Assembly: GCA_007258455.2 (NCBI GenBank)
Contig: VDFB02270651.1
Coordinates: forward strand, 695,582,694 to 695,646,693
DNA: 64,000 nucleotides
DNA from: Sequoia sempervirens
Taxonomy: Eukaryota; Streptophyta; Pinopsida; Cupressales; Cupressaceae
Reading direction: 5' to 3'
Below the pieces are notes generated by a model. That model saw only the letters and a program-made list of their open reading frames with translations. It searched no databases and was not told the DNA's origin. The position numbers and the translations under genes are program-made. Each line of letters begins with the position of its first letter. The stretch's first letter is position 1. Below, piece after piece: positions 1 to 10,227 of this stretch.

Positions 1-899
1 TAGGGCCTTAGGGGCTCATTGATTGATGGCCTTGCCTATGTTATACATGTAGAGACCTCGTAGTTCAACATGACTTGACTTTGTTTTATTTGACAAAAGA
101 CTGAGTCATGATTTTATTTGAACAAACCTAAAAGGACTAACCTAATGTCTAAGGGGCCCATTGAAGATGAGCCTTTCCTACGTAAGAGACAATGTACTTC
201 AACCCTACTAACATAAAATGACTCAAACTCAAACTTTGAATCTAACTCTATTTTTGGAAGTTTTTGAATTTTTTTGATGTTTTTGGATTTTGAGGGTTTT
301 ATGATTTTTTTTGGGTTTTGATGTTTTATGATTTTTTTGGATTTTGGTGTTTTACGATTTATTTGGATTTTGGTGTTTTGTGATTTTTTTTGGGATTTTG
401 ATTTTTTGATTTTTGATGTTTTAAAAGGTTGATACCATGTGTTCGATCCCATGAAGATGTAAGTCAAGGAATTGCCCCCAGTTAGGTACGAGACCAACTT
501 ATTATGTGTGAGGGGATCGATGGATGCAAAGGATGGTTATGAAGGAAAAGGGTACTAAATGTCAGTTGTTCTCAGGCCATGGTAAGGATGATGAAGCTTT
601 ATTATGGATGACTAATGTGTGCAAATGGATGAGCGGAGGATGGAAGACCAAGTAGAGTGATAATAGACAAAGTAGCATAGAATGACTACTAATGGTGTCT
701 GTTTGCTAGGTTTTCACCATGGTACTTATCCAAAGTGCCACCGAAGTCATTTTCACTTTTGGATGAATTATTTCTCTTTACTATTTTTTTATAAAAAAAT
801 TCCTTTTTTATATTTTTTTTATTGTCACCAAGATGCGTGTTTGCTAGGTTTTCATCAGGGTGACTATTTTTTTGTATTTTTTCACTTTTTGAATGAGAA
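1..899 (-). other. Element A post-integrase region
   Basis: No gene is seen. On the minus strand this stretch aligns by eye with about 43960-44840 of element C, including a block around 15-70 (a match to the phrase tataacataggcaaggc near 44780) and a block at 700-770 matching about 44145-44210. Bases 240-425 are a T-rich, tandemly varying run of tttttgg/attttggtgtttt, a low-complexity purine-rich tract on the element strand. Confidence 0.6.
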
Positions 900-2294
900 T
901 TAAGTGTAGTACTTGTGAAGGTGCATGTTGTTGATAGGTTCAAGAAATGGTTTTCCATCAAGAGTAGAGAGCTGATAAGCCCTAAATCCATATGCTGCTA
1001 TGATGATGTAAGGGCCTAACCAATTAGGTTGAAACTTTCTAGTATTTTCTTGGTCTACTTGATTCTTTGGGTTTTCTCTTAGGACTAAGTCACCAATGTC
1101 AAAAATTCTAAGTCAAACCCTTTTATTGTAGTTGCATCGAATGCAATTCTGATATGCTTTCAAATGTGTCAAAACATTTTATCTCTTTTCATCTAGTATC
1201 TCTAGCTCATGTAGATGAGATACATGGTGATTTTCTTGATCAATCAATACTTGCATAGATACTCTTAGAGATGGTAACTCAACCTCAATAGTAAGTATGG
1301 CTTTAGATCCAAAGACAAGGGAATATGGAGTGGCTCCTATAGGGGTGAAAACATTGGTACAATAAGCCCATAGAGAAGGATTGAGTTGGAGATTCCAATT
1401 GCGTCTAACATCATTGATAGTCTTATTTAATATTTTAAGGATGGTCTTATTAGATGCCTTAGCTTGGCCATTACCTTGGAGGTAATATAGGGTAGCAAAG
1501 TGGTGTTGGATATGAAATTTTTCACTAAGTTCACAAACATCTTAATTCTTAAAAGGGCGACCATTTTCTATAATGATGGGTTGTGGAATACCATAGAGGA
1601 ATACAAGGTAATTCAGGATGAACTTGGCTATCTGCTTCCCAGTAATATAGGTCATCAGGATGGCTTCAATCCACTTGGTAAAGTATTCAATAGCCACAAG
1701 GATAAATTTATGTCCATTTGTACAAGCAAGATGGATCTTTCCTATGAGGTTGAGTCCCCATTGAGAGAATGGCCATGGTAATGTAAGTGGATGTAGTTCC
1801 TGAGTTGGCGCATGTATAAGATCTCCATGAATCTAACATTGGTGAAATTTCTTCATAAAGTGATAGGCATCACGTTCCATTGTAGGCCAATAATATCCCG
1901 TCTTCATGAGCTTTTTAGCTAGGGTTGGACCAGTAGAGTGAGCTCCACATATACCATGATGTACTTCTTGTAAGGTTGTTTGTGCTTCATTTGAGTCAAG
2001 ACATTGAAGGAGCGTACTATCTAGGTTGTAGCGGTAAAGAGTATCTCCGATGATGACATATTTAGATGCTTGTTGGATAAAGGTTTTCTGTTGGTTGAGG
2101 GAAAATTCAGGAGGGATAATTTGGTCATGTAAATAACTGTAAATGTCTTTGTACCACCTAGATTCAAGACCAACAAATTCACACACAAGTTCACTTTTGG
2201 GGACATCAAATACAGGGATCAACAGTTTATCTACCAAGAACTCATATTGTGATGCATTGTTAGGAATGTCCAAGAGAGATCCAATTGTAGCCAT
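900..2294 (-). pseudogene. Element A integrase (decayed)
   Basis: This would insert the retrotransposon cDNA into nuclear DNA. The N-terminal zinc-binding HHCC module is visible (EVHHGICGAH then GYYWPTMERDA and FHQC). It is followed by the core (KFILVAIEYFTKW, then IENGRPFKN, then GNGQAKASNKT) and a C-terminal chromatin-end segment finishing HLHKYYT at 900-902. All three acidic positions of the core are altered: WGLN in place of WGLD, ENG in place of DNG, and QAK in place of QAE. In-frame stops also occur. It follows the second RNase H without a break. The integrase family is certain; activity is very unlikely. Confidence 0.85.
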
Positions 2295-2670
2295 TACGTT
2301 AGTTTCTTTGTTCTAGATCTTTGGTATCTACTCAAAGGAAATGGTATCAAAGTATAGTCTAAAACTATCAACCATGTGATTGTAGGGCATTAGTTTCTCA
2401 TCCTTGGTATCATAATCATCATTAACTTTCTTAATCACTAACTAAGAATCACCATAGAATTGAAGATCCTTGATTTTCCATTTTATTTCCATTCAGAGTC
2501 CTATCAATATTGCCTCACACTCAACTATGTTATTAGTGCATGGGAATGCCATTCAAAATGAATTGGAAATGGAATCTCCTTGAGGTGTGATGAACAAAAT
2601 TCCAACTCTTGAACCACAACTTGTGTAGGATCCATCAAAGTATAGTTTCCATGTTGTCTGTGTGTCGATG
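2290..2670 (-). pseudogene. Element A second (archaeal-type) RNase H, decayed
   Basis: This is the additional RNase H of Tat-type elements, which removes RNA from the RNA-DNA hybrid. Visible motifs are LYFDGSYTSCGSR (first acidic residue present), TNNIVECEAILIGL (second), and GDS followed by a stop and LVIKKV (third). It then runs into the MATIGSLLDIP stretch that leads to integrase. Several in-frame stops show that it is dead. Its position after the ordinary RNase H and before integrase fits the Tat order. Confidence 0.8.
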
Positions 2671-4123
2671 ACAAATATTTATTCATCTAGAAAGTCAAAT
2701 ATCAAAGGATGGTTTGCCTTTACTAGTGAATTTTTGAGTTAATCAACTATCACTTGTCCTTTTATTGATTTTTGGTCAGCTTAATCAATGTCATATTTAC
2801 TTAAGACCATAACCCATTTAGCTAGTCTTCCTATTAGAGCTTCTTTGTTGAGAAGGTATTTCAAAGGATTAATTTTGGCAATTAGTTTTGTCTTGTGATT
2901 CAACATATAATGTCTCAATTTATGTGCTACAAATACAACTACTAGACATGCTTGTTCAATAGGGCTATAATTCAACTCATATCTAACCAAGGTGTGACTG
3001 ATGTAGTAAATTGCTCATTCTTTTCCATCATTATCATTCTATGCTAACAATGCCCCTAGTGTTGATGCAGTTGTTGTCACATACAATATCAAATGTCTTC
3101 CATCAGTTGGAGGCATAAGAATTGGTGGAGTCAGTAGATAATTCTTGATTTGATCAAATGCTTCTTGAAATTTCTCTATCCAATTGAAGGGAATTCCTTT
3201 TCTTAATAGATGTTGAAATGGATGGATCTTATCTGCTAGTTGAGCAATGAATTCATAGATTGATTGTAATGTTCCTTGTAATTTCCTTAACTAACTAATG
3301 TTTGTTTGTGGTGGCATGTCCAAGATAAATTTTACTTTCATGGGATTAACCTCTATTCCTCTACGAGAGACAATATATCCTAGAAGTTTTCTTGATTGGA
3401 CCTTGAAAACACATTTCTTTGGATTTAGCCCAAGCTTATACTTTTCAAGTCATGTGAAAATATTTTCGAAGACTGGGAGGTGACCATTCCATTCTAGATA
3501 TTTTGAGAGAAGTTCATCAACATAATCTTCCATAAGTACATGCACATAATCATGAAAAATAGTAGTCATGACTCTCTGATATGTAGCTCCATAATTTTTA
3601 AGCCCAAATGACATAACATTCCAACATAAAGTTCCCCAAGTGCATGTGAAGGCTGATCTTCAAGAGAAATTCTTATCTGGTTATACCCAAAGAATCCATC
3701 CAAAAGTTATAGCATTTCATATCCAATAGTGAGGTCTAATATGATGTCAATATTTGGTAAAGGAAAATCATCTTTAGGACAAGCTTTGTTGAGATCTCTA
3801 AAATTTGTGCATACTTTGATTTGACCATTTGGTTTTGTGATAGGAATAAGGTTTGATATCCAATTTTCATAATTGATAGACAGAATGAACCCAATGTCTA
3901 AGAGTTTCTTTAATTCTACCTTGACCTAGAATACGATCTACAGGTGCATTTTCCTTAGCTTTTGTTTGTATGGATTGGAATTTGGTAAAAGTGGTAAATG
4001 ATGTAGGACAAGCTTAGGATCTAATCTAGGAATATCAACATATGACCATGCAAACTTAACTTCTCTTTCTAAAAATAATTCTATAAACTCAGGGTTTTTC
4101 ATGGTGGTCAAAGAGGCTACCAA
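2671..4123 (-). pseudogene. Element A reverse transcriptase and first RNase H (decayed)
   Basis: The N-terminal lead-in has the FAWSYVDIP and KLRKMH motifs (3938-4123). The polymerase palm follows with DLNKACPKDDFP-like and GYNQIRI-like motifs. The active-site box reads YVDEL at about 3505-3530 where most Ty3/gypsy enzymes have YVDD. The connection and RNase H part (about 2780-3130) contains YYISHTLVRYELNYSPIE and the tail GRLAKWVMVLSKYDID. The first acidic residue of this RNase H is lost (LILYVTTTAS), as in B2 and C. The frame is broken by several stops and shifts. Confidence 0.85.
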
Positions 4124-5327
4124 CTGTATGATTCTAAAATTGTCTTGTATTCAATGTTCACTTCTTATGTTTCTTCTATAAGCAATGGTGATCTCTCTTG
4201 GTCTATAGGGAGATTTTCTAGTCCTCCATCCTAAGGCACCTCAGGGAGGTTTTCACCTTTGGATACATCCTTTATTTTTACTTTTTCATGGTCAATAGAC
4301 ACCTTTTGGTTTTCACCTGAAGACCTATTATTTTCATTTTTTCTTTTTTCATTTTCACTTTTGTGATAGAGGAAAGGATAACCTCACCAAACTATGTTGC
4401 ACAATTGAGTTCTATGGAAAATTCAACATTATGATCCCCACTTGGTATTCCTTCACGAATTACCATGAACTCAACAATTGCTTCATCATTCTCAAATGTG
4501 TTCAAACTTGGTGGTTCTCGTTGATCCCAATCTATGAGTTACAAGTAGATAAGGGGTAATCCATCATCGGTGTTGTCAAGGGTCATGGTGTAGGAAGATA
4601 AGGTAAAGATGGACGTAGATTCATTAGGTTCCCAAGAGGAAAAATTGATGGTTTCCCAGAAGTGTTTGATCCATTCTTATCTTTTCAAAGGGACCTGTGG
4701 ATGGGGACTTGGTGGGTTTTGGGGGGAACCAATTGTAAGCATTTGAGTGAATGTTTCTTCAAGGGGAGGATCATCAAGTTTTGTAAATAGTTTATCAAGG
4801 TCCATGTATGTAGTGGAGGATAGATAATCCCATTCATACTCATTAGAATTGGTTTTATAGTGGTAAGATTCCTCAGATGTCTTGGTCTCATCTTAAGAAT
4901 CAACAACCTCACTTGAAGGTAACTTGATACCTCAAATAGTCACTTTTGTTGGTGAAAACCATAGCCCTTAGTGCTTTAGTAATTTAGTAGGTTATAAGGG
5001 TTCTAATAATCCTTGTTTATTTGGGCCAAGGCCATTGTGTCCATCATATACTTGTCATTTCATTATTAGGAACCCTTTTGGATACTGTTCAATTGGTAGT
5101 TTCTTAGGTTTAGTGTTGTCCTCTTCTTTGTACAACCATGTGAGAATGTGGTCATCTAAAGCCTCTTTGGCTAGCTTCCCCCATTTAGTGAAGGTGGTAG
5201 GGGGATTATGGATGATGACATTAGGCTTCATGGGATTTGGTTTGTCATAAGACTTTGGTGATTTAGGTAATTTCCCAATGAAAAAGAGACTCTTCATGTT
5301 GTATTCTTTGCATCCTTTGTCTTGAAT
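4124..5327 (-). pseudogene. Element A protease-RT linker with G-patch-like segment
   Basis: There is no single open frame. On the minus strand 5055-5297 reads a stretch with NPPTTFTKWGKLAKEALDDH. Just downstream (about 4975-5050) comes GHNGLGPNKQGLLEPL, a glycine-rich segment like the G-patch that Tat-type polyproteins carry between protease and RT. The rest, 4124-4970, is acidic linker sequence with stops. Element C has a similar segment near 39890-40020 and B2 at 22555-22700. The G-patch reading is an inference from glycine spacing. Confidence 0.55.
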
Positions 5328-5957
5328 CTAGATCTTGAGTTTGGAAGGTGTGATGAATGAGATGGATGATTTGAAAATGGAAGATGGATCAATGTAGTGA
5401 GATGGAGTGGCATATGAGGTGGAGGATGAGGCCTCTTTATTGATTGGCACTTGAATTTCAATAGTTCCTTTCAGTTTTTGTGCAATATTGAAAGGGATCA
5501 GGGTTGCCAAGATAGTAATTTCAATGCCATTATGTGGAAACTTGAGACATTGGTGGTAGGTGGATGGGATATCCTTCATGTCATGAATCCATGGGTAGCT
5601 AAGGAGAAGGTTGTAGTGTAAATCCAACTCTAAGACATGAAACACAGTGTTTTGTATTGCTAGACCAACTCTCACATGAAGTGAAATAACTCCTTTGGAT
5701 GAATGCTTGACATCATCATAAGCTTTGATCACAATTTTCTTGGTTTGTTCTATACAATTATTAGAGTATCCCAATGCTTTCACCAATTTTAGTGAGAAAA
5801 TTTTCAAACCTGCTCCATCGCCTATTAGGACTTGTCTGATCTTATGTTTATTAACACATAATTCAATGTGTATAGTGTCATTATGATCAAATTTTTGTAT
5901 GGAAAAGTATTGTTTAGAAAAGGTGACATGGTGTGGCATAGCTATGTATCCAACCAT
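5328..5957 (-). pseudogene. Element A aspartic protease
   Basis: This is the retroviral-type protease that cuts the Gag-Pol polyprotein. An uninterrupted frame of about 209 codons includes the active-site stretch VLIGDGAGLKIFSL, where Asp-Gly-Ala is kept. The flap-distal block YNLLLSYPWIHDMKDIPSTYHQ matches the Tat pattern NLLLGRPWIH with Gly-Arg changed to Ser-Tyr. A Ser/Thr/Pro-rich tail follows. It is the best preserved piece of element A, but no start codon of its own is expected because it is part of a polyprotein. Confidence 0.8.
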
Positions 5958-7209
5958 GGCCTAAAATTCATTGACATCTAGATTAGAGGGTATGGATGCT
6001 TCTTGCAAGGATTTATCAAGGATAGCTTTGTGTTGTGGTGATATGCAAAGGAGTTCCAAGATGGAACTTTGTGTGGGAATATACTATCTATTTGGTTATG
6101 GATTAGAAGGAGGTCCTAGAAGAGTTATCTTGGCTTTGTGAGTGGTGACCGCACATTTTGAACTTTGCTTGTTTATGGTAATGGTGGAAATTTTCTCATC
6201 AAAGGGTCTAATGTTAAGGATAATAATGCTACAATCATGTTTGACGATGGCATAATTACAATTGTTGTCATTCCCTGAACTATAGGATTTTCCTTTGTCA
6301 TGGTCTTGCAAGGGAGTTTTAAATATGGTATAATCAGTGTTGGTTTTTCCTTGTGAATATCCTATCAAAATGGTTCCATTTTCAATAAGGTCTTGTTCAA
6401 ATGATATTTTTGAGTGTCCAACATCTAGATGTTTTTTGTCCTTTTCCACGCTGATATTCACAGTATTCATATTCCTTCCACCAATCAGGTTTGATCAATG
6501 AGGTTTTATAATTTTTGATATTTGGTAGTTGGATGACAATAGATTGTAAAAGATATTTTAGGACTAATTCAATGGGTTCACCCAATTGGGTGTATGCTCT
6601 CTTAGCATGGGGAGGACCTCTACATTGTTGACTGCTTTGGACTGCATTCAATGTTTTGTTTTGACCTTGTGTTTTGTTGTTTGATGTTTTTGATGTATTT
6701 GATGAGGAAGGAACTTTGAGATGAATGGTTGGACCTTTGGTTATCACTTTGGCATCAAAAACTCCATCATTTGTGACATTCTTGTTTTGGGATCAATATT
6801 TTCCTTTTTCATTTTTGGATTATCTTTGTGTACTTTGACTAGTCCTTTTGTGACAAGATTTTTTTCAATAAGGACACCTTTCTCAAGGATTTCATCAAAA
6901 GTTGTGCAACATTGTATTTGAATTCAACTCATTAGTTCTTTGTTAAGGTTTTCCAAAAATATGGTGACTAGTTGTTTCTTAGGAATGTGACGAAGGAACT
7001 TGTTAACCAAAATTTGACATCTTTGGTAAAACGAGGTGAGTGATTTACCTTATGTTTGGTTGTACATAATGTTGCAAGGGTGACATAACTTTCAATATTA
7101 TAGAGAAAGTGGTTAATGAATTTATCAACTAGTTCATCCCATGCTCTAATCCCTAGTGGAAGACATGCAAACCAATCTAGGGCTGGCCCCATGAGACTTC
7201 ATGGGAATA
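5958..7209 (-). pseudogene. Element A gag, C-terminal half with zinc knuckle (decayed)
   Basis: On the minus strand this begins at RLFP-stop-SLMGPALDWF, the core of the retrotransposon gag domain, with LPLGIRAWDELVDKFINHF (about 7090-7195). Further on comes a linker with FTQLGEP-like wording (YTQLGEPIELVLKYLLQS, about 6500-6600). Next is a knuckle-like segment, WWKEYEYCEYQRGKGQKTSRC, of the type Cys-x2-His-like-x4-Cys with Tyr-Gln in place of Tyr-His. Stops and frame changes occur at about 6970 and 6400. The reading frame is continuous in sense with 8012-9389 once the 798-bp TIR element is left out. Confidence 0.8.
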
Positions 7210-7213
7210 ATCT

Positions 7214-8011
7214 AGGTACGTGCAGGATCATGATGGGCCAAAAAGTGGCAATATGATGGGTATTCGTAGGGTATGTGGCTGATGACTTTTTTTTACCCAA
7301 AATTGATGAAATGAAAAGGGTTTTTAAAGGAGATAATCAGCTTTCTACCAATATAAATTATGTTTTACTTTGAATTTAATAAATAATTATTATTTATTTT
7401 CTATTTAAATTATGAATAAAGTGTTGATTGATAGACTGATTGAAAAACATCTATAGCTTTCAAACGGTATCACATTTTTTGAACCCAAAATATGCATCAC
7501 ATTCTATGCTTCGTATACTATAGGATTAAAAAAAGAAAATCTGAATTTCATGAAGTTTTGACCAAGTTAACGTGGTCAGACATACGATTTTTTATATTTT
7601 TTAAAAGTTGTAATAAAAAATTCATAATTAATTATTTACTTGGAAAAATATTACAAAATAATATGCATCACATTGAAACACGAGTCCTCTACTTATTTCT
7701 AAAATCTTATAAAAAATTCTATCATTTTATTGTGGTTAGGGTGGTTAGACAGACACTTACTTATTTTTTCCCTGAAATTTAAGTTCTACTACATTGAAAT
7801 TTCAAATTTTCACCAAATAGATTTAAAAAAATAAAATAAACCTAGTACTTTAGAAACTACATTTAATTTTCTACAAATTCTATTCTTACATATTTTTGAA
7901 ATAATATAAATAGATTATTCTAATTTTTATGTCAAGTTGCCTAACTCTGATTTTTCTGATTTTTTTGCCACTTAAGGGCCCATTTTTTCAATGATGACCC
8001 TGCACATACCC
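7214..8011. mobile_element. TIR element copy 1 (798 bp, non-coding, 4-bp TSD)
   Basis: The left end reads AGGTACGTGCAGGATCATGA and the right end, reverse complemented, reads GGGTATGTGCAGGGTCATCA, so the element has terminal inverted repeats. ATCT at 7210-7213 is repeated at 8012-8015. Removing the element and one ATCT restores the gag codons for YLM-RLFP across the site, which independently proves the borders. The interior is AT-rich with no convincing gene. The reverse complement of copy 2 (9426-10223) aligns over the whole length, and both copies are 798 bp. It looks like a non-autonomous DNA transposon. The superfamily is unassigned: a 4-bp target duplication is unusual among the common plant groups. 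Confidence 0.88.
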
Positions 8012-9389
8012 ATCTCATCAAATAGGTGGGATCATATGCAACTTCCATACATGATGTATTAAATTCTTGAATGTTCTTTACTAGATCCCCTTTCCCTTTG
8101 TACTTAGGTAAAGGTGGTATCATGAAGTGAGGGGGAAAGGGTGGCATGTATAGATTTATGTCAAATGGAAAGGGGCGCAATTCCTCCATGGAATAGATTT
8201 TCTTGCTGGTTCCCAATTGTATGTTTGTCATTTGTTGTTGGATGACCTGTATTTGTTGCATCAAAGTATCTATAAGAGATGGCATATGTTGGATTGGTAT
8301 CATGGTGTTGGTGTTGAGGTCATATGTTGGATTGGTATTTTGTGGCATGGGACCTTGGTTTCTTTGTTGGTATTGATGTGCAAACATGGCATTTGTGTTG
8401 GTTTTATTTGGAGGAAGTTTGGTATGTAGATTGGTCCCAAAGTTCATGTTTGTATTTGGTATGGTGTCTTGAAGTTGTAATGTAGGCCCTCAATTTGTTC
8501 CTTGGATTTGAAATGTTGGTCCTTGATTTGTGTTTTGGAAAGATGGTGTAGGTCCTTGATTAGCATTTTGAAATGATGGGGTAGGTCCTTGATTAATGTT
8601 TTAAAATGATGGAATAGATCCTTGACTAATGTTTTGGCTTGATGGAGTGGGTCCTTGATTAATGTTTTGGTTTGGCACCCTTCATAGGACAATGTGAATC
8701 CTTCTAGATTTGTTTGGTTGGTTATGATTTGACAAGGGTGTACTTTGAAAGTGGAATGAAGGACCTTGGTTTGTATTTTGAAGTGTAGGTGTAGGACCTT
8801 GATTTGTATTTTGAAGCAAGGGGGCGGAACCTTGTGATATAGGACCTTGTTTTTTGTTTTAAAAAAGAGAATTTGTAAAAGTCTTACCTATGGAATTTTA
8901 TGAGCTTCCAAATGTGAAATTTTGTCCTTGTCTAGTAGCATGGGTTACTTTGTTTCTAAATGTGGGGATGCTAGGGATATGTGTGGTAGTGGTTTTCATG
9001 TGTGAAGTTGTCCCAAATGATATAGTTCACATTTGTCTTGAAGATAGCATGCCAAATGAAAATGGGTTTTGGCTATCTTCTTCTACAATGGGTGAGACAT
9101 CAAAACCTTGAGGGAGTTTTGAACCCTTTTTGGCTAGTGCATAGAAGAATCTATTAGGGTCAACACCAACGAATTAATAAACCATGCTCAAAACCCGTGG
9201 GTCTTGGTAAGATCTTTCAATCTCTTTAGGAGTTAATTTCTTGTCGAATTCATCTAGGCTTAGATTGTCCAATGTAGGGTCTCTTTGTGGTGTTGATTGA
9301 TTTGAATTTGTCACAAGGGTGGTGTCATGAAAGGAATCACTTGATAAATACATGTCCTTTCTTTTGGTTTTTGACCTTGTTTCAACAAT
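8012..9389 (-). pseudogene. Element A gag, N-terminal half (decayed)
   Basis: The minus-strand product starts at 9389 with the codons for VETRSKTKRK. The expected ATG is ATT, judged by comparison with MVQTRYQ of element C. A polar N-terminal region runs to about 9174 and is followed by a Gln/Asn/Pro-rich linker made of 11-residue repeats. Next come QQQMTNIQLGTSKKIYSMEEL and the front of the gag domain (PPLPKYKGKGDLVKNIQEF, MEVAYDPTYLMR) at about 8012-8110. Stops occur near 8600-8880 and 9170. The TIR element then interrupts it. Gag would form the intracellular particle. Confidence 0.8.
8485..8826 (-). repeat. 33-bp tandem repeats inside element A gag
   Basis: Units begin at 8485, 8518, 8551, 8584, 8617 and 8650, exactly 33 bp apart, with consensus near ggtccttgattaatgttttg plus 13 more bases. 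Two further units start at 8761 and 8794. The spacing is a multiple of three. In the gag frame each unit encodes 11 residues of the type NQGPTPSFQNx. The same tract gives a spurious Lys-rich frame at 8444-8692. Confidence 0.85.
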
Positions 9390-9425
9390 GTGAGACTTGC
9401 AAGTTGGAAGGTAATGCAAGGTGGT

Positions 9426-10223
9426 GGGTATGTGCAAGATCATCATGGAAAAAACATGCCCTTAAGTGGCAAAAAATTCAGAAAAAATAGAGTTAGAAAA
9501 CTTGTCATTAAAATTTGAATAAGTTATCTATATTATTTCAAAAATATGTAAGAATAGAATTTTTAGCAAATTGAATGTAGTTTCTAAACTACTAAGTTTT
9601 TTTTTTTTAAATCTATTTGGTGAAAATTTGAAATTTCAATGTAGTAGTACTTAAATTTTAGAGAAAAAATAAGAAGTAGATGTTTGTCGACCACCCTAAC
9701 CACCATAAAATGATAATATTTTTTTATAAGATTTTAGATATAAGTAGAGGACTCATGTCTTGATGTGATGCATATTTTTTTGTAATTTTTTTCCAAGTAA
9801 ATAATTAATTATGAATTTTTTATTACAACTTAAAAAAAATATAAGAACTCATATGTCTAACCACCTTAATTTGGTCAAAACTTCATGAAATTCAATTTTT
9901 TATTTTTTAATCTTATAGTATGTGAAGCATAAAATGTGATGCATGTTTCAGATTCAAAAAATTTGATATCGTTTGAAATCTATAGATTTTTTTCAATCAG
10001 TCTATCAATCAAAACTTTAGTCATAATTCAAATAGAAATTAAATAATAATTATTTATTAAATTCAAAGTAAAGAATAATTTATATTGGTGGAAAGTTGAG
10101 TATCTCCTTTAAAAACATTTTTTGTTTCATCAATTTTGTGTAAAAAGAAAGTCGTCAACCACATACTCTACACATACCCATAGTATTGCCACTGTTTGGG
10201 CCATCATGATCCTACACATACCT
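9426..10223. mobile_element. TIR element copy 2 (798 bp, opposite orientation, 4-bp TSD)
   Basis: The left end is GGGTATGTGCAAGATCATCA and the right end is ATGATCCTACACATACCT. The flanks are TGGT at 9422-9425 and TGGT at 10224-10227. It is the inverse complement of copy 1 from end to end, with substitutions throughout, and has the same length. It sits in the element A leader 36 bp upstream of the gag start. No protein-coding frame is supported. Inverted pairs like this can fold into a very long stem with about 1.4 kb of gag as the loop. Confidence 0.88.
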
Positions 10224-10227
10224 TGGT

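Noticed and set aside
1500..1781. Plus-strand frame 1500-1781 (MVLDMKFFTKFTNIL...)
   Set aside because: Antisense shadow of the element A integrase core, which reads coherently on the minus strand.
7492..7782. Plus-strand frame of 96 codons inside TIR copy 1
   Set aside because: Not open in copy 2 and without any known motif; AT-rich chance frame, so it is not evidence for a transposase.
8444..8692. Lys/His-rich frame with repeats of IKDLHH type
   Set aside because: It is the 33-bp gag repeat in the wrong frame; the gag frame gives the NQGPTPSFQN units continuous with the rest of gag.
9174..9446. Gag start at the first Met of this frame (MMILHIPTTL)
   Set aside because: The front residues come from TIR copy 2 and leader; by comparison with element C the gag start is at the VETRSK codons.
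7214..10223. One 3-kb fold-back or composite transposon with gag as cargo
   Set aside because: Each 798-bp unit has its own inverted ends and its own 4-bp duplication with different sequence (ATCT, TGGT), and gag is continuous with the flanking element, so these are two separate insertions.
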